NCBI RefSeq assembly: GCF_009807095.1
Contig: NZ_WUCC01000009.1
Coordinates: 62,001 to 126,000 of the forward strand
DNA length: 64,000 nt
Direction of reading: 5' to 3'
Source: Rathayibacter sp. VKM Ac-2754
GTDB lineage: Bacteria; Actinomycetota; Actinomycetes; Actinomycetales; Microbacteriaceae
Made by a program: the position numbers and the translations under genes. Shown here in pieces: positions 36,095 to 44,779 of this stretch (positions are counted from its first letter, which is position 1; each line of letters starts with the position of its first letter). Under the pieces are notes generated by a model. That model was given only the letters and a program-made list of their open reading frames with translations, made no database searches and was not told the DNA's origin.

Positions 36095-37477
36095 TCAGTT
36101 CGCGGCGACCGCGGCGTCGACGGCCGCGAGGTTCTGATCGAGCGAGGCGGGGTCCTGCACGAACTCCGCGACGGTCGTGTAGAAGGCCGCCGTGACCGCG
36201 CTGGGGGTCGAGGCGATCGGGAAGGGCACGAGCTGGTCGGAGCCGGTGAGCAGCTGCTCCGAGACGCCGGCGAGGATCGAGTTCGGGAACGCCTCGGCGT
36301 CGATGTTCGCGTTCGCGCCGATCCAGTTGCCGGTCGAGGCGATCAGATCGGACGACTCGACGGAGGCCATGTACTCCATGAAGGCCGCGACCTCGGGGCG
36401 ATCCGCGAAGGCGGTGAAGACGGTCCCGCCGTAGCCGTTCGCTCCGGCGTACTCGGGCGTGATGGAGGGCATCTCCATGAAGTCCAGGTCGGTGCCCGGC
36501 TCGAGCGAGGGGTCGCCGCCCAGGATGATCGAGGCGGTGTAGGTGCCCCAGTGCTCGAGTGCGCACTGCTGCGGGTCGGTGTACATCCCGGCGCCGACGG
36601 CACCCGGGTCGGTCGTGAGGACGGCGTCCGGGCCGCCGAGCACGGTCTGGTCGTCGGCGACGACCTCGCCGAAACGGGCGAAGGAGGCGCGGACCTCGTC
36701 CGAGTCCCACGCGTGGGTGCCGTCGGCGAGACCCGTGAGCAGGTCGGGACCGAACTCCTTGAGCATGAGGTTGAAGACGAAGTAGGAGCCCGGCCAGCCG
36801 GTGTTGGCTCCGGCGCTCAGACCCATGCACCACGCCGCCGTGCCGGAACCCGCGAGCGAATCGGTGTAGGCGGTGAGGTCGTCCCAGGTGAGGTCCTCGG
36901 GTGCGGGGCCCTCGTAGACCGACGGGTCGTACCAGATCATGTAGTTGTCGACCATCGTCCAGAGCCCGTAGTTGCCCCCGTCGACGGTCGTCGAGTCGAT
37001 GAACCCCGGTGCGTAGTTGTCGGCGATGACGTCCTCTCCGATGAGCTCGTTGAGGTCGATCGCGTCGGAGCCCGCGTACTCGTTCACCGTGCCGAGGTTG
37101 CCCGCGGCGACGACGTCGATGGGGGTGCCCGCCGCGAGGGAGGTCTGCTGGAGCGTCTCGTAGTCCTCGTTGCCCGTGAAGTCGATCGTCACGCCGGTCG
37201 CCTCCTCGAAGGGCGCGAGGGTCGAGAGGAAGCGCTCGCGCTCCTCGCCGCCCCACGTGCCGACGAGCGACACCGTCGTGCCCTCGAGGTCCTCGCCGTC
37301 GGCGATGGCGGCGGCCTTGTCGACGGCCGCCGCGACGAGGTCGGTCGGCAGTCCGGAGGCGCCGGCGGAGGTGCCGGTCTCGGCGACCTCGGCGTCCACG
37401 CAGCCCGTGAGGGTCAGCGCGGCGATGCCGGCGACCGCAGCGGCGATCGTCAGCGAGCGGGTGTGGCGGTGGGTCAT
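36095..37477 (-). CDS. Carbohydrate ABC substrate-binding lipoprotein
   Basis: A 460-residue CUT1 extracellular binding protein. The lipobox is LTGC with Cys26. Mature features are VSLVGTWGGEERERFLSTLA, VTIDFTGNEDYETLQQ, YGLWTMVDNYMIWYDPSVY and GANTGWPGSYFVFNLML. Size and pattern suit oligosaccharide, polyol or sugar-acid ligands; the ligand is unknown. GAGGAG precedes the ATG. It lies between the isomerase and the two permeases in one transcription unit. Confidence 0.9.
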   Translation of the reverse strand: MTHRHTRSLTIAAAVAGIAALTLTGCVDAEVAETGTSAGASGLPTDLVAAAVDKAAAIADGEDLEGTTVSLVGTWGGEERERFLSTLAPFEEATGVTIDFTGNEDYETLQQTSLAAGTPIDVVAAGNLGTVNEYAGSDAIDLNELIGEDVIADNYAPGFIDSTTVDGGNYGLWTMVDNYMIWYDPSVYEGPAPEDLTWDDLTAYTDSLAGSGTAAWCMGLSAGANTGWPGSYFVFNLMLKEFGPDLLTGLADGTHAWDSDEVRASFARFGEVVADDQTVLGGPDAVLTTDPGAVGAGMYTDPQQCALEHWGTYTASIILGGDPSLEPGTDLDFMEMPSITPEYAGANGYGGTVFTAFADRPEVAAFMEYMASVESSDLIASTGNWIGANANIDAEAFPNSILAGVSEQLLTGSDQLVPFPIASTPSAVTAAFYTTVAEFVQDPASLDQNLAAVDAAVAAN

Positions 37478-37584
37478 GATGCATGCTCCTCGGAGCTCGG
37501 TGGAAGGGATGAGGCGGTGCGGGGACGTGCGGTGGTGCGCAGAGGGCGAGTGGTGCGGGTCGGGAGGGACGGGGTGCGCGCGGA

Positions 37585-38538
37585 TCAGGCGGCGGAGGGC
37601 GCGGCGCGCAGCAGCGGCGTGAGGTGCTCGATCGCTGCTCGGATCTCCTGCACGGGCGTCGCGATCGCGTCCACCTCGAGCAGGACGGGGTCGGTGAGGC
37701 CCGCGGCGGTCATGACCTCGGTCCACGCGGCCCAGTCGACGACTCCGGTGCCGGGCACACCGCAGAAGGCGCGATGGGCGACGTGCACGCTCTCGTCGAG
37801 GGTCAGGTCCCACGAGATCGTGCCGGTCGAGTCCTTCCAGTGCGCCGAGACGAGGCGGTCGCGATGCCGGCGGGCGACGGCCACCGCGTCTCCGCCGCCG
37901 AGGGTGATGTGCGCGGCGTCCGGGCACAGTCCGACGTAGAACGGATCGGTGGCGAGCATGAAGAGGTCGATGTCGCGCTCGAGCCACATCGCCGAGTGCG
38001 ACTCCGTGTGCAGCCCGAAGCGCAGGCCGGCGGCGTGCGCGACGCGGCCCACGTCGTGGAACGGGTCCGAGAGCGCCTGCACGGTGCGCAGGTCGACCGG
38101 CACGGCGTCGACGCTGCCGCGGGTGCTGCGCAGGGGAGCGCTGCCGATGAGCGCGGTCGCTCCGGCCTGCGCGAGGAAGTCGGTGTAGGCGCGCACGTCC
38201 TCGAGCAGCGCACTGCGACGCTCGGTCGCCAGCGCCTCCGGGCGCTCGAGCGCCGGGAGGTAGCCGCCGCAGACGCTCAGCCCGCGACCGCCGAGCTCGT
38301 CGAGGAAGGCCCGGGTCGACCCGTAGGCGGCCGCTCCTGTGCGCCAGTCGAAGGGGGCGAAGGTGAGCTCGATGGCCGAGACCCCCGAGGCGACGATGCG
38401 GTCCAGCAGGACGTCCCACAGCTCTCGCGGCTCCTCGGCGCCCCTGCGGACGACGGCCTCCACGCTCTCGAGTCCGAAGACGTCCTCGTGCCAGAAGGCG
38501 AACAGGTCGACGCCGAAAACGGGGGTGTGCTGGTCCAT
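37585..38538 (-). CDS. Sugar phosphate isomerase/epimerase-like TIM-barrel protein
   Basis: A 317-residue xylose-isomerase-like barrel and paralogue of the 5279-6202 protein. Shared landmarks are VFGVDLFAFWH at the N-terminus, GLHTESHSAMWLERDIDLFM, CPDAAHITLGGGDAV, SAHWKDSTG and LLEVDA, giving histidine, glutamate and aspartate metal ligands. As first gene of the sugar-type importer operon it probably isomerises or epimerises the imported compound. The ATG at 38538 has GGGACGAG nearby; a longer upstream frame lacks similarity. Confidence 0.85.
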   Translation of the reverse strand: MDQHTPVFGVDLFAFWHEDVFGLESVEAVVRRGAEEPRELWDVLLDRIVASGVSAIELTFAPFDWRTGAAAYGSTRAFLDELGGRGLSVCGGYLPALERPEALATERRSALLEDVRAYTDFLAQAGATALIGSAPLRSTRGSVDAVPVDLRTVQALSDPFHDVGRVAHAAGLRFGLHTESHSAMWLERDIDLFMLATDPFYVGLCPDAAHITLGGGDAVAVARRHRDRLVSAHWKDSTGTISWDLTLDESVHVAHRAFCGVPGTGVVDWAAWTEVMTAAGLTDPVLLEVDAIATPVQEIRAAIEHLTPLLRAAPSAA

Positions 38539-38771
38539 CTCGTCCCATTCGTCAGGAGTTCCGGCGAGTCCTCGTCCGGCTGGGATGGAGCATAGGAGCG
38601 CCTCGAGGGCGCCGTCCGGGGCGCCTCGGGATCGCGAGTCGGCCCGAGGCGTCGGTGAAACACCGGGGAAACATGCTCGTGACAGGGGCGACACGGACCG
38701 CGGGGCGCGCCGGCCGAGAAGCCCGGGAATCCGGGCATCGCCGAATCCGATGCGTCGCTTCGGCTCGTTCG

Positions 38772-38808
38772 TTACGGTCGGATTAATTGTGCGCAGCGGG
38801 TGCCGTAA
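38772..38808. promoter_or_regulatory. Possible operator/promoter in the 288-bp gap upstream of the isomerase
   Basis: TTACGG (38772-38777) and CCGTAA (38803-38808) are inverted copies around an AT-rich GGATTAATTG, the only AT-rich patch in the gap 38539-38826. On the minus strand TTTACG and TTAATC could be -35 and -10 boxes. The ROK repressor encoded next door could bind here. Evidence is weak. Confidence 0.25.
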
Positions 38809-38826
38809 ATCGCCCGCCGCTCCGGA

Positions 38827-39987
38827 TCAGAGGCTCGGCGCAGCGTCCAGCTCGCTGCCCGAGAAGAGCAGAGCCTGCACCTCGTCGAGGCACGACCGGA
38901 GCGCACCGTGCAGGATCGCGGAGGGCGACCCGAGCTCCGATGCGGCGAACCGGCTCGCCGGAGCGGTGCCCGCCCGCGCCAGCTCCCGCTCGAACGCCGG
39001 CACGAACACCTCCTGGAGCTCGGCGAACGCACCGTCGAGCACGATGAGCTCGGGCGCGAGCGTCCACGCCAGGATCGCGAGGCCGGGCGCCAGCTCCTCG
39101 GCGAGGCGCTCGGCCGAGGCGCGTGCCGAGGGATCCCCGGAGCGGACCGCCGCGACGAACGCCGCGGCCCCGGCACTGCGCTCCGCATCGTCCCCGCCGA
39201 GTCCGCCCAGGACGTGGCGGTCGAGGGCGGCGAGGCCGTAGCGCTCCGCCCAGACGATCTCACCGGCCACGCCGTCGTGCCCGCGGAACAGCTCGCCCCT
39301 GAGCACGATGCCGAGTCCGACCGTTCCGCGGTCGGCGCGCAGCCGCACGAAGTCGTCCACGCCGCGCGCCACGCCGGCCATCCGCTCGCCGAGCGCCGCG
39401 AGCTTGGCGTCGTTCTCGACGCGCACCGGGCAGTCGAACATCGCATCGATCTCGCGGGCGATCGAGAACCGCGACCACTCCGGGATCGTCATGGGCAGGT
39501 CGACGAGGCCGTCGTCGCGGACGATGCCGAGGGTCGAGACCGTCACCGCCAGGACGGCCTCGGCACTGCGACCGCTGGCCGCGAGGGCAGCCTCGATCGC
39601 CGTGCGGAGCACGCCGATCCGCTCCGGGCGCCGCAGGCCCCGGGGAGTCGCGACGGCGTGCTCGACGATCGGCGCACCCGAGAGGTCGGCGACCGTGACG
39701 GTGATGTCCTCGAGATCGAGACGCACGGCCACGATCGCTCCGCTCGCGGAGTTGAAGGCGTAGCGGCGCGCGGGCCGTCCCCGCCCTCGGCCGTCCCGGC
39801 GCTCCGGCTCGACGTCGACGACCCACTCCCGGCGGCCCAGGTCCTCGAGGATCGCCTCGGTCGTCCTCCGCGAGAGGCCCGTCGCGCGGCGCACCTCGTC
39901 GATCGTGAGCGTGCCGCCGTCGTACAGCGCGCGCAGGGTCAGCGACGCGTTGACCGTGCGGATGCGACGCTGGTCGACTCGTTGCAC
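38827..39987 (-). CDS. ROK family transcriptional repressor
   Basis: A 386-residue NagC/XylR-type ROK regulator. The N-terminal winged helix (about 12-70) includes TLTIDEVRRATGLSRRTTEA. The kinase-like sugar domain follows, with AIVAVRLDLEDITVTVADL in place of a DxGxT phosphate loop, VENDAKLAALGER and VGLGIVLRGELFRGHDGVAG. The cysteine-rich zinc motif usual in ROK proteins is not evident. It lies upstream of the importer operon on the same strand and probably controls it. The start is GTG 39987. Confidence 0.85.
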   Translation of the reverse strand: MQRVDQRRIRTVNASLTLRALYDGGTLTIDEVRRATGLSRRTTEAILEDLGRREWVVDVEPERRDGRGRGRPARRYAFNSASGAIVAVRLDLEDITVTVADLSGAPIVEHAVATPRGLRRPERIGVLRTAIEAALAASGRSAEAVLAVTVSTLGIVRDDGLVDLPMTIPEWSRFSIAREIDAMFDCPVRVENDAKLAALGERMAGVARGVDDFVRLRADRGTVGLGIVLRGELFRGHDGVAGEIVWAERYGLAALDRHVLGGLGGDDAERSAGAAAFVAAVRSGDPSARASAERLAEELAPGLAILAWTLAPELIVLDGAFAELQEVFVPAFERELARAGTAPASRFAASELGSPSAILHGALRSCLDEVQALLFSGSELDAAPSL

Positions 39988-40058
39988 GCTGCCGCTCCGT
40001 CCCGGGGCGGACGCCCCGCCCTCATCGTAGGGACCGCCGGAACCGGGCCCGGACCGCC

Positions 40059-40997
40059 TCAGAGCACCCGCGGCTCGTGCGCCGGTCCCTCGGCCAGGAG
40101 CCGCACCGCCGACCGCGCCCGCTCGGCGAAGGCCCCCGCCTTGCGGCTGAGCGGCTCCCCCGATCGCGTCGCGAGCACGATGTCGAGGCCGGGGACGTCA
40201 TCGAGCAGGGGACGGGTCACGAGTCGTCCCCCGTCGTAGCTGCGCCCGACGGCGGGCCGCTGGTTGAGCAGCGCGAAACCGTGCCCGCGGGCCACCATCG
40301 CGCGCACGGTCTCGAAGCTCGCGAAGCGGTAGCGGATGTGGGGACTGAGTCCGCGCTGCGCGAAGAGCCCCACGAAGTAGTCGCGGCTCACCGGCATGTC
40401 GAGCAGGATCATGGGCCGCGCCGCCAGCTCGTCGAGAGTCAGGCCGTCGCGCAGCGCGAGCGGATCGTCCTCGGCGACGGCGACGGAGACGGGGGCGGTC
40501 GCGAGCAGCTCCTTGCTGATGCCGTCGCCGAGCCCCAGGTCGTAGGTGAGCGCGATGTCGATGGCGCGGTTGCCGAGGGCCCGGGCCACCTCGTCGGCGG
40601 TGCCCTCCCTGACGCGCGCCTCGATGCCGGGGTGGGTCCGTTCGAGATCGTGGATGATCTGCGGCAGGTAGAAGGGCGCGAGCGTCGGGAAGCAGGCGGC
40701 GTGGAGGGGACCGCTCAGGGCGTCGGGCCGGAAGGCGTCGAGCGTGTCGTGGACGGCGCCCAGCACCTCCCTGGCCCGGGTCAGCAGCTCGTCTCCCGCC
40801 GCCGTGAGCTGGAGGCCCTTCACCCGGTGGCGGATGAAGAGCTGGGTCTGGAGCGTCCGCTCGAGGTGCTGCACCGCGGTCGAGACGGCCGACTGCGCGA
40901 CGAAGAGCTCGGCGGCCGCATCCGTCATCGAGCCGAGCTCGGCGGCGCGGGCGAAGTAGTTGAGCTGGGTGAACGTGAACTCGGGCCGTCCTGCCAC
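40059..40997 (-). CDS. LysR family regulator of the flavin monooxygenase operon
   Basis: A 312-residue LysR protein. The helix-turn-helix (about 8-66) includes FTQLNYFARAAELGSMTDAA and AQSAVSTAVQHLERTLQTQL. The effector domain holds GPLHAACFPTLAPFYLPQII and FASFETVRAMVARGHGFALL. The GTG at 40997 follows AAGGAG. It is divergent from the 41237 operon across 239 bp that holds direct repeats and a dyad, the usual arrangement for a LysR activator of the adjacent operon. Confidence 0.9.
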   Translation of the reverse strand: MAGRPEFTFTQLNYFARAAELGSMTDAAAELFVAQSAVSTAVQHLERTLQTQLFIRHRVKGLQLTAAGDELLTRAREVLGAVHDTLDAFRPDALSGPLHAACFPTLAPFYLPQIIHDLERTHPGIEARVREGTADEVARALGNRAIDIALTYDLGLGDGISKELLATAPVSVAVAEDDPLALRDGLTLDELAARPMILLDMPVSRDYFVGLFAQRGLSPHIRYRFASFETVRAMVARGHGFALLNQRPAVGRSYDGGRLVTRPLLDDVPGLDIVLATRSGEPLSRKAGAFAERARSAVRLLAEGPAHEPRVL

Positions 40998-41036
40998 GCG
41001 TGTCTCCTTCCGACCGACCGGCGAGGGCCGCTGCGC

Positions 41037-41091
41037 ATTTCCAATGTGTTACGCCGATGTGAACCCGGCGTTGCATCCGAATTTCCGATGT
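41037..41091. promoter_or_regulatory. Candidate LysR binding region
   Basis: ATTTCC-A/G-ATGT occurs at 41037-41047 and 41081-41091, 44 bp apart (about four helical turns). Between them an imperfect dyad 41056-41077 (GATGTGAAC and GTTGCATC around CCGGC) fits the LysR recognition plus activation-site pattern. The promoter follows at 41112-41141. Confidence 0.45.
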
Positions 41092-41107
41092 TCACGATAC
41101 TCGAACG

Positions 41108-41144
41108 CTATTTGCCGGGGCGCTCCGAGGCATCCCAGGATGAG
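41108..41144 (+). promoter_or_regulatory. Promoter of the flavin monooxygenase operon, motif shared with 24670-24706
   Basis: CTATTTGCC (41108-41116), 18 bp, CCAGGATGAG (41135-41144). Read as -35 TTGCCG (41112-41117) and -10 CAGGAT (41136-41141), spacer 18 bp. Both blocks and the spacing equal those before the NitT/TauT-type importer, while the spacer sequences differ. Confidence 0.6.
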
Positions 41145-41236
41145 TGCGCAGGGCGCTGGGCCAGGCAGCGCGACAGATCAGGACGCGACCTCACAGGGGG
41201 CCCGCGCCGTGAGCCGCAGCATCGAAGTGGAGCCCC

Positions 41237-42529
41237 ATGCAACCCGAGAAGTTCGAAGTCGTCGTCGTCGGCGCAGGCCAGGCCGGCGTCGCCATGAGCG
41301 AGCACCTGCTGGACGCCGGAGTGCCGCATGTGGTGCTCGAGCGCGACCGCATCGCCGAGCGCTGGCGCACCGGGCGCTGGGACTCGCTCGTGGCCAACGG
41401 TCCCGCCTGGCACGACCGGTTCCCCGGCCTCGAGATCGCGGGCGTCGATCCCGACGGCTTCGCCACCAAGGACCAGATGGCCGAGTACTTCGCCGCGTAC
41501 GCCGCGCACATCGGCGCCCCGGTCCGCACAGGGGTCGAGGTGCTCTCGGTCACGCGCCTCGAGGGGCGACCGGGCTTCCGCGTCGTGACCTCGACGGGCG
41601 AGATCGAGGCGCGCTTCGTCGTCGCCGCGACGGGACCGTTCCAGACCCCGGTCGTGCCGACGAACGTGCCCGCGGACTCCGGTCTCCACCAGATCCACTC
41701 GAGCACCTACCGCAGCCCCGCGCAGCTGCCCGACGGAGGAGTCCTCGTCGTCGGCGCAGGCTCCTCGGGCGTGCAGATCGCGGACGAGCTGAATCGCTCC
41801 GGCCGCAGCGTGCACCTCTCCGTCGGCCCGCACGACCGACCGCCGCGCCGGTACCGGGGTCGCGACTTCGTCTGGTGGCTCGGGGTGCTCGGCAAGTGGG
41901 ACCTCGCCGCGCCGCCCGCCGGCGCCGAGCACGTGACCATCGCGGTCAGCGGAGCGCACGGCGGCCGCACCATCGACTTCCGCGACCTCGCGGCGAACGG
42001 CATCACGCTCGTGGGCCGCACCGGCGCCTACCACGACGGCAGGCTCGCCTTCGGCACCGACGTCGGGACGAACATCGCGCGGGGAGACGCGAACTACCTG
42101 ACCCTGCTCGCCGAGGCCGACGCCTACGTCGCCGCCAACGGACTCGACCTGCCGGAGGAGCCCGCAGCCCACGAGCTCGGCCCCGAGCCTCGCTGCGTCA
42201 CCGATCCCCTCGCCGAGCTCGATCTCGCCGCCGCCGGCATCACGAGCATCGTCTGGGCCACCGGATACGCGACCGACTACTCGTGGCTGCGCATCGCGCC
42301 CGAGGCGTTCGACGACCGCGGGCGCCCCGTCCACCAGCGCGGCGTCTCGATCGAGCCCGGCGTCTACTTCCTCGGCCTCCCCTGGCAGTCGCGCCGCGGC
42401 TCCAGCTTCGTCTGGGGGGTCTGGCACGACGCCCGCTTCGTGGCCGACCAGATCGGCATCCAGCGCAGCTACGCCCAGTACGACCCCGCCTCCCCCACCC
42501 TCGACCTCGTGACCGGAGCCGCCCGATGA
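41237..42529 (+). CDS. Flavin-containing monooxygenase-like FAD/NAD(P)H enzyme
   Basis: A 430-residue two-dinucleotide-fold oxidoreductase. The FAD motif VVVVGAGQAGVAMSEHLL is at residues 8-25, an FMO-like IHSSTYR segment follows, the NADPH motif VLVVGAGSSGVQIADEL is near residue 170, and the C-terminal WATGYATDYSW closes the FAD site. The family oxygenates amine, sulphide or ketone groups. It is the first gene of a seven-gene operon and overlaps ridA by 4 bp. Neighbouring RidA and amidohydrolase suggest a nitrogen-containing substrate. The exact substrate is unknown. Confidence 0.85.
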   Translation: MQPEKFEVVVVGAGQAGVAMSEHLLDAGVPHVVLERDRIAERWRTGRWDSLVANGPAWHDRFPGLEIAGVDPDGFATKDQMAEYFAAYAAHIGAPVRTGVEVLSVTRLEGRPGFRVVTSTGEIEARFVVAATGPFQTPVVPTNVPADSGLHQIHSSTYRSPAQLPDGGVLVVGAGSSGVQIADELNRSGRSVHLSVGPHDRPPRRYRGRDFVWWLGVLGKWDLAAPPAGAEHVTIAVSGAHGGRTIDFRDLAANGITLVGRTGAYHDGRLAFGTDVGTNIARGDANYLTLLAEADAYVAANGLDLPEEPAAHELGPEPRCVTDPLAELDLAAAGITSIVWATGYATDYSWLRIAPEAFDDRGRPVHQRGVSIEPGVYFLGLPWQSRRGSSFVWGVWHDARFVADQIGIQRSYAQYDPASPTLDLVTGAAR

Positions 42530-42948
42530 CCACGCACACCCGCATCCGCCCCTTCAACACCCGGGAGACGTATCCGGAGCAGAGCCTCGACAACGATCTC
42601 TGCCAGGCGGTCGTGGCGGGCGGCGTGGTCTACCTGCGCGGTCAGATCGGACAGGACCTCGACACCCGCGAGAGCGTCGGCATCGGCGACGTCGAGGCGC
42701 AGGCGGAGAAGGCCATGGCCAACATCGATCTCCTGCTGCGCGAGTCCGGGAGCAGCCTCGCCGACATCGTGAAGGTCGTGGTCTACCTGACCGACATCCG
42801 GTACCGCGAGCCGGTCTACCGCGTCATGGGCGCCTGGCTCAAGGGCGTCCACCCGGTCTCGACCGGACTCGTCGTCCAGGCGCTCGCACGACCGGAGTGG
42901 CTCGTCGAGATCGACGCGACCGCCGTCCTCAGCGAGCCCGCGTCGTGA
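42526..42948 (+). CDS. RidA family enamine/imine deaminase-like protein
   Basis: A 140-residue YjgF/YER057c/UK114 protein, which hydrolyses reactive enamines or imines to carbonyls and ammonia. Family landmarks are GGVVYLRGQIGQDL, QAEKAMANIDLLLRESGSSL, DIVKVVVYLTDIRY and the C-terminal ARPEWLVEIDATAV, where the arginine that grips the carboxylate is usually located. It overlaps both neighbours by 4 bp. It would detoxify or process an imine produced by the preceding flavoenzyme. Confidence 0.87.
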   Translation: MTTHTRIRPFNTRETYPEQSLDNDLCQAVVAGGVVYLRGQIGQDLDTRESVGIGDVEAQAEKAMANIDLLLRESGSSLADIVKVVVYLTDIRYREPVYRVMGAWLKGVHPVSTGLVVQALARPEWLVEIDATAVLSEPAS

Positions 42949-43619
42949 CCGTCTCGCTGGTCGCCCGCGACCCCCTGACCGGAGCGCTCGGCATGGTCGT
43001 GAGCTCGTCGAGCCCCGCCGTCGCCGCACGCTGCCTGCACCTGCGCGCGGGCGTCGGCGCGGTCGCGTCGCAGAACGTGACCAATCCCGCGCTGGGCACC
43101 GCGCTGCTCGACGCACTCGAGGCGGGCGTCGACTCCGCGACCGCGCTCGCGGCCGTTCTCGCCGATGAGGCGTTCCCGCAGTACCGCCAGCTCCTCCTCG
43201 TCGACGCGTCCGGACGGACCGCCCTCCACTCGGGCGACCGGGCACTCGGGCTCCACTCGGCCGTCCAGGGCTCGTCCGCCGCCGCGGCCGGCAATCTGCT
43301 CGCTCACGACGGCGTTCCCGGCGCCATGCTCTCGGCCTTCCACGCGAGCACGGGGTCGACCCTGGAAGAACGTCTGCTCGACGCTCTGCGCGGCGCGATC
43401 GAGGCGGGCGGCGAGGCGGGCCCGGTCCGCTCCGCGGGACTCGCCGTCGTCGAGGACGTGCCGTGGCGGGTCACCGACCTGCGCGTCGACGACGCCGACG
43501 ACCCGGTCACCGAGCTCGAGCGCCTGCTGGGCGTCTGGCTCCCGCAGAAGCTCGACTACCGCCGTCGCGCCCTCGACCCCGAGGCCGCACCCTCGTACGG
43601 CGTGCCGGGCGACGAGTGA
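42945..43619 (+). CDS. DUF1028 family protein (Ntn-hydrolase-like)
   Basis: A 224-residue DUF1028 protein. The family start is clear: TVSLVARDPLTGALGMVVSS, AVAARCLHLRAGVGAVASQN and NPALGTALLDALEAG. It continues with QGSSAAAAGNLLAHDGV and a C-terminal LRVDDADDPVTELERLL. The fold is thought to be Ntn-hydrolase-like, and no reaction is established. DUF1028 genes often accompany RidA and M20 hydrolase genes in catabolic operons. It overlaps ridA and the M20 gene by 4 bp each. Confidence 0.85.
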   Translation: MTVSLVARDPLTGALGMVVSSSSPAVAARCLHLRAGVGAVASQNVTNPALGTALLDALEAGVDSATALAAVLADEAFPQYRQLLLVDASGRTALHSGDRALGLHSAVQGSSAAAAGNLLAHDGVPGAMLSAFHASTGSTLEERLLDALRGAIEAGGEAGPVRSAGLAVVEDVPWRVTDLRVDDADDPVTELERLLGVWLPQKLDYRRRALDPEAAPSYGVPGDE

Positions 43620-44779
43620 GCGCCTCCGACCGCAAGCGGCGCGTCGCGGCTCACGTCGACGCGGGGCTCGACGTGCTCCTGCGGATCAGCCACCGTCTGC
43701 ACGCGGAGCCCGAGACGGCCTGGCGGGAGCACGCGTCGGCGGCGCTGCTCGCCGAGGCGCTCGAGGAGCGCGGCTTCCGGGTGGAGCGAGGCGCCGCCGG
43801 ACTCGAGACGGCCTTCACCGCCGATCACGGGCCCCGCGACGGACGCCCGGTCGTCGGGATCGTCGCCGAGTACGACGCCCTGCCGGGGCTCGGTCACGCC
43901 TGCGGGCACAACGTCATCGCCGCGGCCGCGATCGGCGCCGCCGCGGCCCTCGCCGACGCCGGAGTCGCCGTGCGTCTCCTCGGCACTCCGGCCGAGGAGG
44001 GCGGGGGCGGCAAGATCGCGATGCTCGAGGCCGGATGCTTCGACTCCCTCGCGCTCGCCATGATGATCCACCCCGGCCCCGCCGACGCGGTGTACGCGCG
44101 ACCCCGCGCCGTCGCGCACTTCGACGTGCGCTACCGCGGCGCCACCGCGCACGCCGGCGCCTACCCGCACCTCGGCCGCAACGCAGCGGACGCCTTCACG
44201 ATCGCCCAGGTCGCGATCGGACTCCTCCGGCAGCAGCTGCCGACGTCGATCCGCGTGCACGGCATCGTCACGGCCGCCGGCACCGCCCCCAATGCCGTCC
44301 CCGACCTCGCCGAGGGATCCTGGTACGTCCGCGCCGACGACCTGGCCGAGCTCGACGACGTCTTCCCCCGGGTGCGGGCCTGCTTCGAGGCGGGTGCCCT
44401 GGCCGCAGGCGTCGAGTGGGAGCTCACGGAGACGAGCCCCCGCTACGCCGAGTTCCGCAACGACGACCGGCTCGCCGAGCTCTTCGCCGCGAACGCCGCC
44501 GCCGTCGGCCGCGACATGGACCTGGACGAGGCCGGCCCGCGCGGCATGGCCACGGCCTCCACCGACATGGGCAACGTCTCGCAGCGGATCCGCGCCCTCC
44601 ACCCCTACCTCGGCATCGCCTCGCTCCCGTCGGTCAACCACCAGCCGGCGTTCGCCGCCGCCGCCGCGACGCCCGCCGCCGACCGCGCAGTGCGGGACGG
44701 CGCCGTGCTGCTCGCCCAGACCGCGATCGACGCCCTCGAGAACCCGCACCACCAGGAGGACCACCATGCGCACCCGTGA
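43616..44779 (+). CDS. M20 family amidohydrolase (AbgB/aminoacylase-like)
   Basis: A 387-residue metallo-amidase. Metal and catalytic elements are GLGHACGHN, LGTPAEEGGGGKIAM and MMIHPG, followed by the lid domain with GATAHAGAYPHLGRNA and STDMGNVS near the C-terminus. The pattern is that of p-aminobenzoyl-glutamate hydrolase subunit B and related N-acyl amino acid hydrolases. It probably cleaves an amide intermediate of the pathway. It starts at GTG 43616 and its last 14 bp overlap the ALDH gene. Confidence 0.85.
   Translation: MSASDRKRRVAAHVDAGLDVLLRISHRLHAEPETAWREHASAALLAEALEERGFRVERGAAGLETAFTADHGPRDGRPVVGIVAEYDALPGLGHACGHNVIAAAAIGAAAALADAGVAVRLLGTPAEEGGGGKIAMLEAGCFDSLALAMMIHPGPADAVYARPRAVAHFDVRYRGATAHAGAYPHLGRNAADAFTIAQVAIGLLRQQLPTSIRVHGIVTAAGTAPNAVPDLAEGSWYVRADDLAELDDVFPRVRACFEAGALAAGVEWELTETSPRYAEFRNDDRLAELFAANAAAVGRDMDLDEAGPRGMATASTDMGNVSQRIRALHPYLGIASLPSVNHQPAFAAAAATPAADRAVRDGAVLLAQTAIDALENPHHQEDHHAHP

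Noticed and set aside
38721-38736. Hairpin GCCCGG-GAAT-CCGGGC as a terminator
   Set aside because: The stem is only 6 bp with no T tail, and it lies in the region expected to hold the isomerase promoter. Chance is likely at this GC content.
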